A stretch of 64,000 nt of DNA from Ignavibacteriales bacterium. GTDB taxonomy: Bacteria > Bacteroidota > Ignavibacteria > Ignavibacteriales > Melioribacteraceae. Each line of letters opens with the position of its first letter. The stretch's first letter is position 1. This document shows positions 63,741 through 64,000 of the stretch, in pieces. The notes under the pieces were generated by a model. The model did no database searches. It was given only the letters and a program-made list of their open reading frames with translations, and was not told where the DNA came from. A program made the position numbers and the translations under genes. The stretch lies in NCBI GenBank assembly GCA_026390795.1, contig JAPLFG010000004.1:1-64000 (forward strand), in the 5' to 3' direction.

Positions 63741-64000
63741 TTATAATTGCGGTATAATTATATAAATTCCTAAAACATCCGGAGGTAAAACCGGCTCTAT
63801 TAATTGATATTTACTTCCGCCAACTAATTTTCTGAATCGTTCATGAGCTTCTATCAATTTATTCGATCTCTCGCGTACAATATCTGTAAGAACATCTTGA
63901 GATTTTTTTATTGTTTCTATTTCTCGATCAAACAAAAACTCTTGTCTTGGTCTTTCATAATCTGATGATGGGACCAATTCTGCCAGTAAAGTTTTACATT
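63741..64000 (-). CDS. C-terminal fragment of a larger protein cut by the window edge
   Basis: The frame stays open to the right edge; about 86 residues are visible. The end (YQLIEPVLPPDVLGIYIIIPQL) is like the C-terminus of large helicase-type proteins found next to Eco57I-type methylases. The apparent TTG start near 63977 lies in an open frame (TLLAEL before it), so it is not the real start. I cannot confirm the helicase identity from this piece. Confidence 0.4.
   Translation of the reverse strand, partial: CKTLLAELVPSSDYERPRQEFLFDREIETIKKSQDVLTDIVRERSNKLIEAHERFRKLVGGSKYQLIEPVLPPDVLGIYIIIPQL

Overview
The window looks like a chromosomal segment from an Ignavibacteria-type member of the Bacteroidota/Chlorobi group. 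This placement is an inference from the ordered housekeeping block (thrS-infC-rpmI-rplT-pheS-pheT-zapB-like-zapA-rny-coaE-tsaD-mltG), the SbsA-type Ig-like lipoprotein, the low GC, and the many small dispersed palindromic repeats. Nothing was searched against a database.

Left part (1-17.7 kb), core genome, almost all on the minus strand. A clipped DUF998-like membrane gene and an integron-type integrase without visible attC sites come first. They are followed by a coiled-coil protein, an array of eleven 21-bp repeats, and an Ig-like lipoprotein overlapping mltG. Next are tsaD, a stand-alone proline dehydrogenase, coaE, rny, a candidate 6S RNA, zapA, a ZapB-like coiled coil, pheT, pheS, rplT, rpmI, infC (AUU start) and thrS. 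Genes for tRNA-Val(GAC) and tRNA-Leu(UAA) close the block.

Small cassette (17.7-22.3 kb), plus strand. It holds a thioredoxin-thioredoxin reductase fusion, an ArsM-like methyltransferase, a 30-residue Cys-rich peptide gene too short for routine gene calling, a terminator, a radical SAM/SPASM enzyme and a second methyltransferase. It reads as a RiPP (modified peptide) cassette. Its right edge carries a 71-bp imperfect copy of the tRNA-Val/tRNA-Leu spacer, so it was probably inserted at the tRNA locus.

Accessory island (about 23.6 kb to beyond the right edge). The left boundary appears to be a 3' half of a CAT-anticodon tRNA, 87 bp from a tyrosine recombinase. Inside lie a membrane metalloprotease, a decayed IS5-type transposase and, from 48.4 down to 26.8 kb, a compact 16-gene minus-strand operon. 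The operon encodes two zinc-ribbon proteins, a vWA protein, a tubulin-like GTPase, a pseudokinase-Ig-Hsp70 fusion, a possible second actin-fold protein, a GrpE-like protein, a membrane-anchored HtrA-like protease, a ZorA/MotA-like and a ZorB/MotB-like channel pair, and a K+ channel with an OmpA-like domain. I know of no described system with this whole combination. It is the strongest candidate here for a new defence or envelope-sensing machine.

Right part (48.7-64 kb). A small HAD-like protein, a secreted nuclease and a lipoprotein precede a second recombinase with a replication module (zinc protein, two TPR proteins, DnaB-like helicase, replication organiser). Last come a large Eco57I-type DNA methylase carrying translated dispersed repeats, a Fic protein, and the C-terminus of a protein cut by the window edge.
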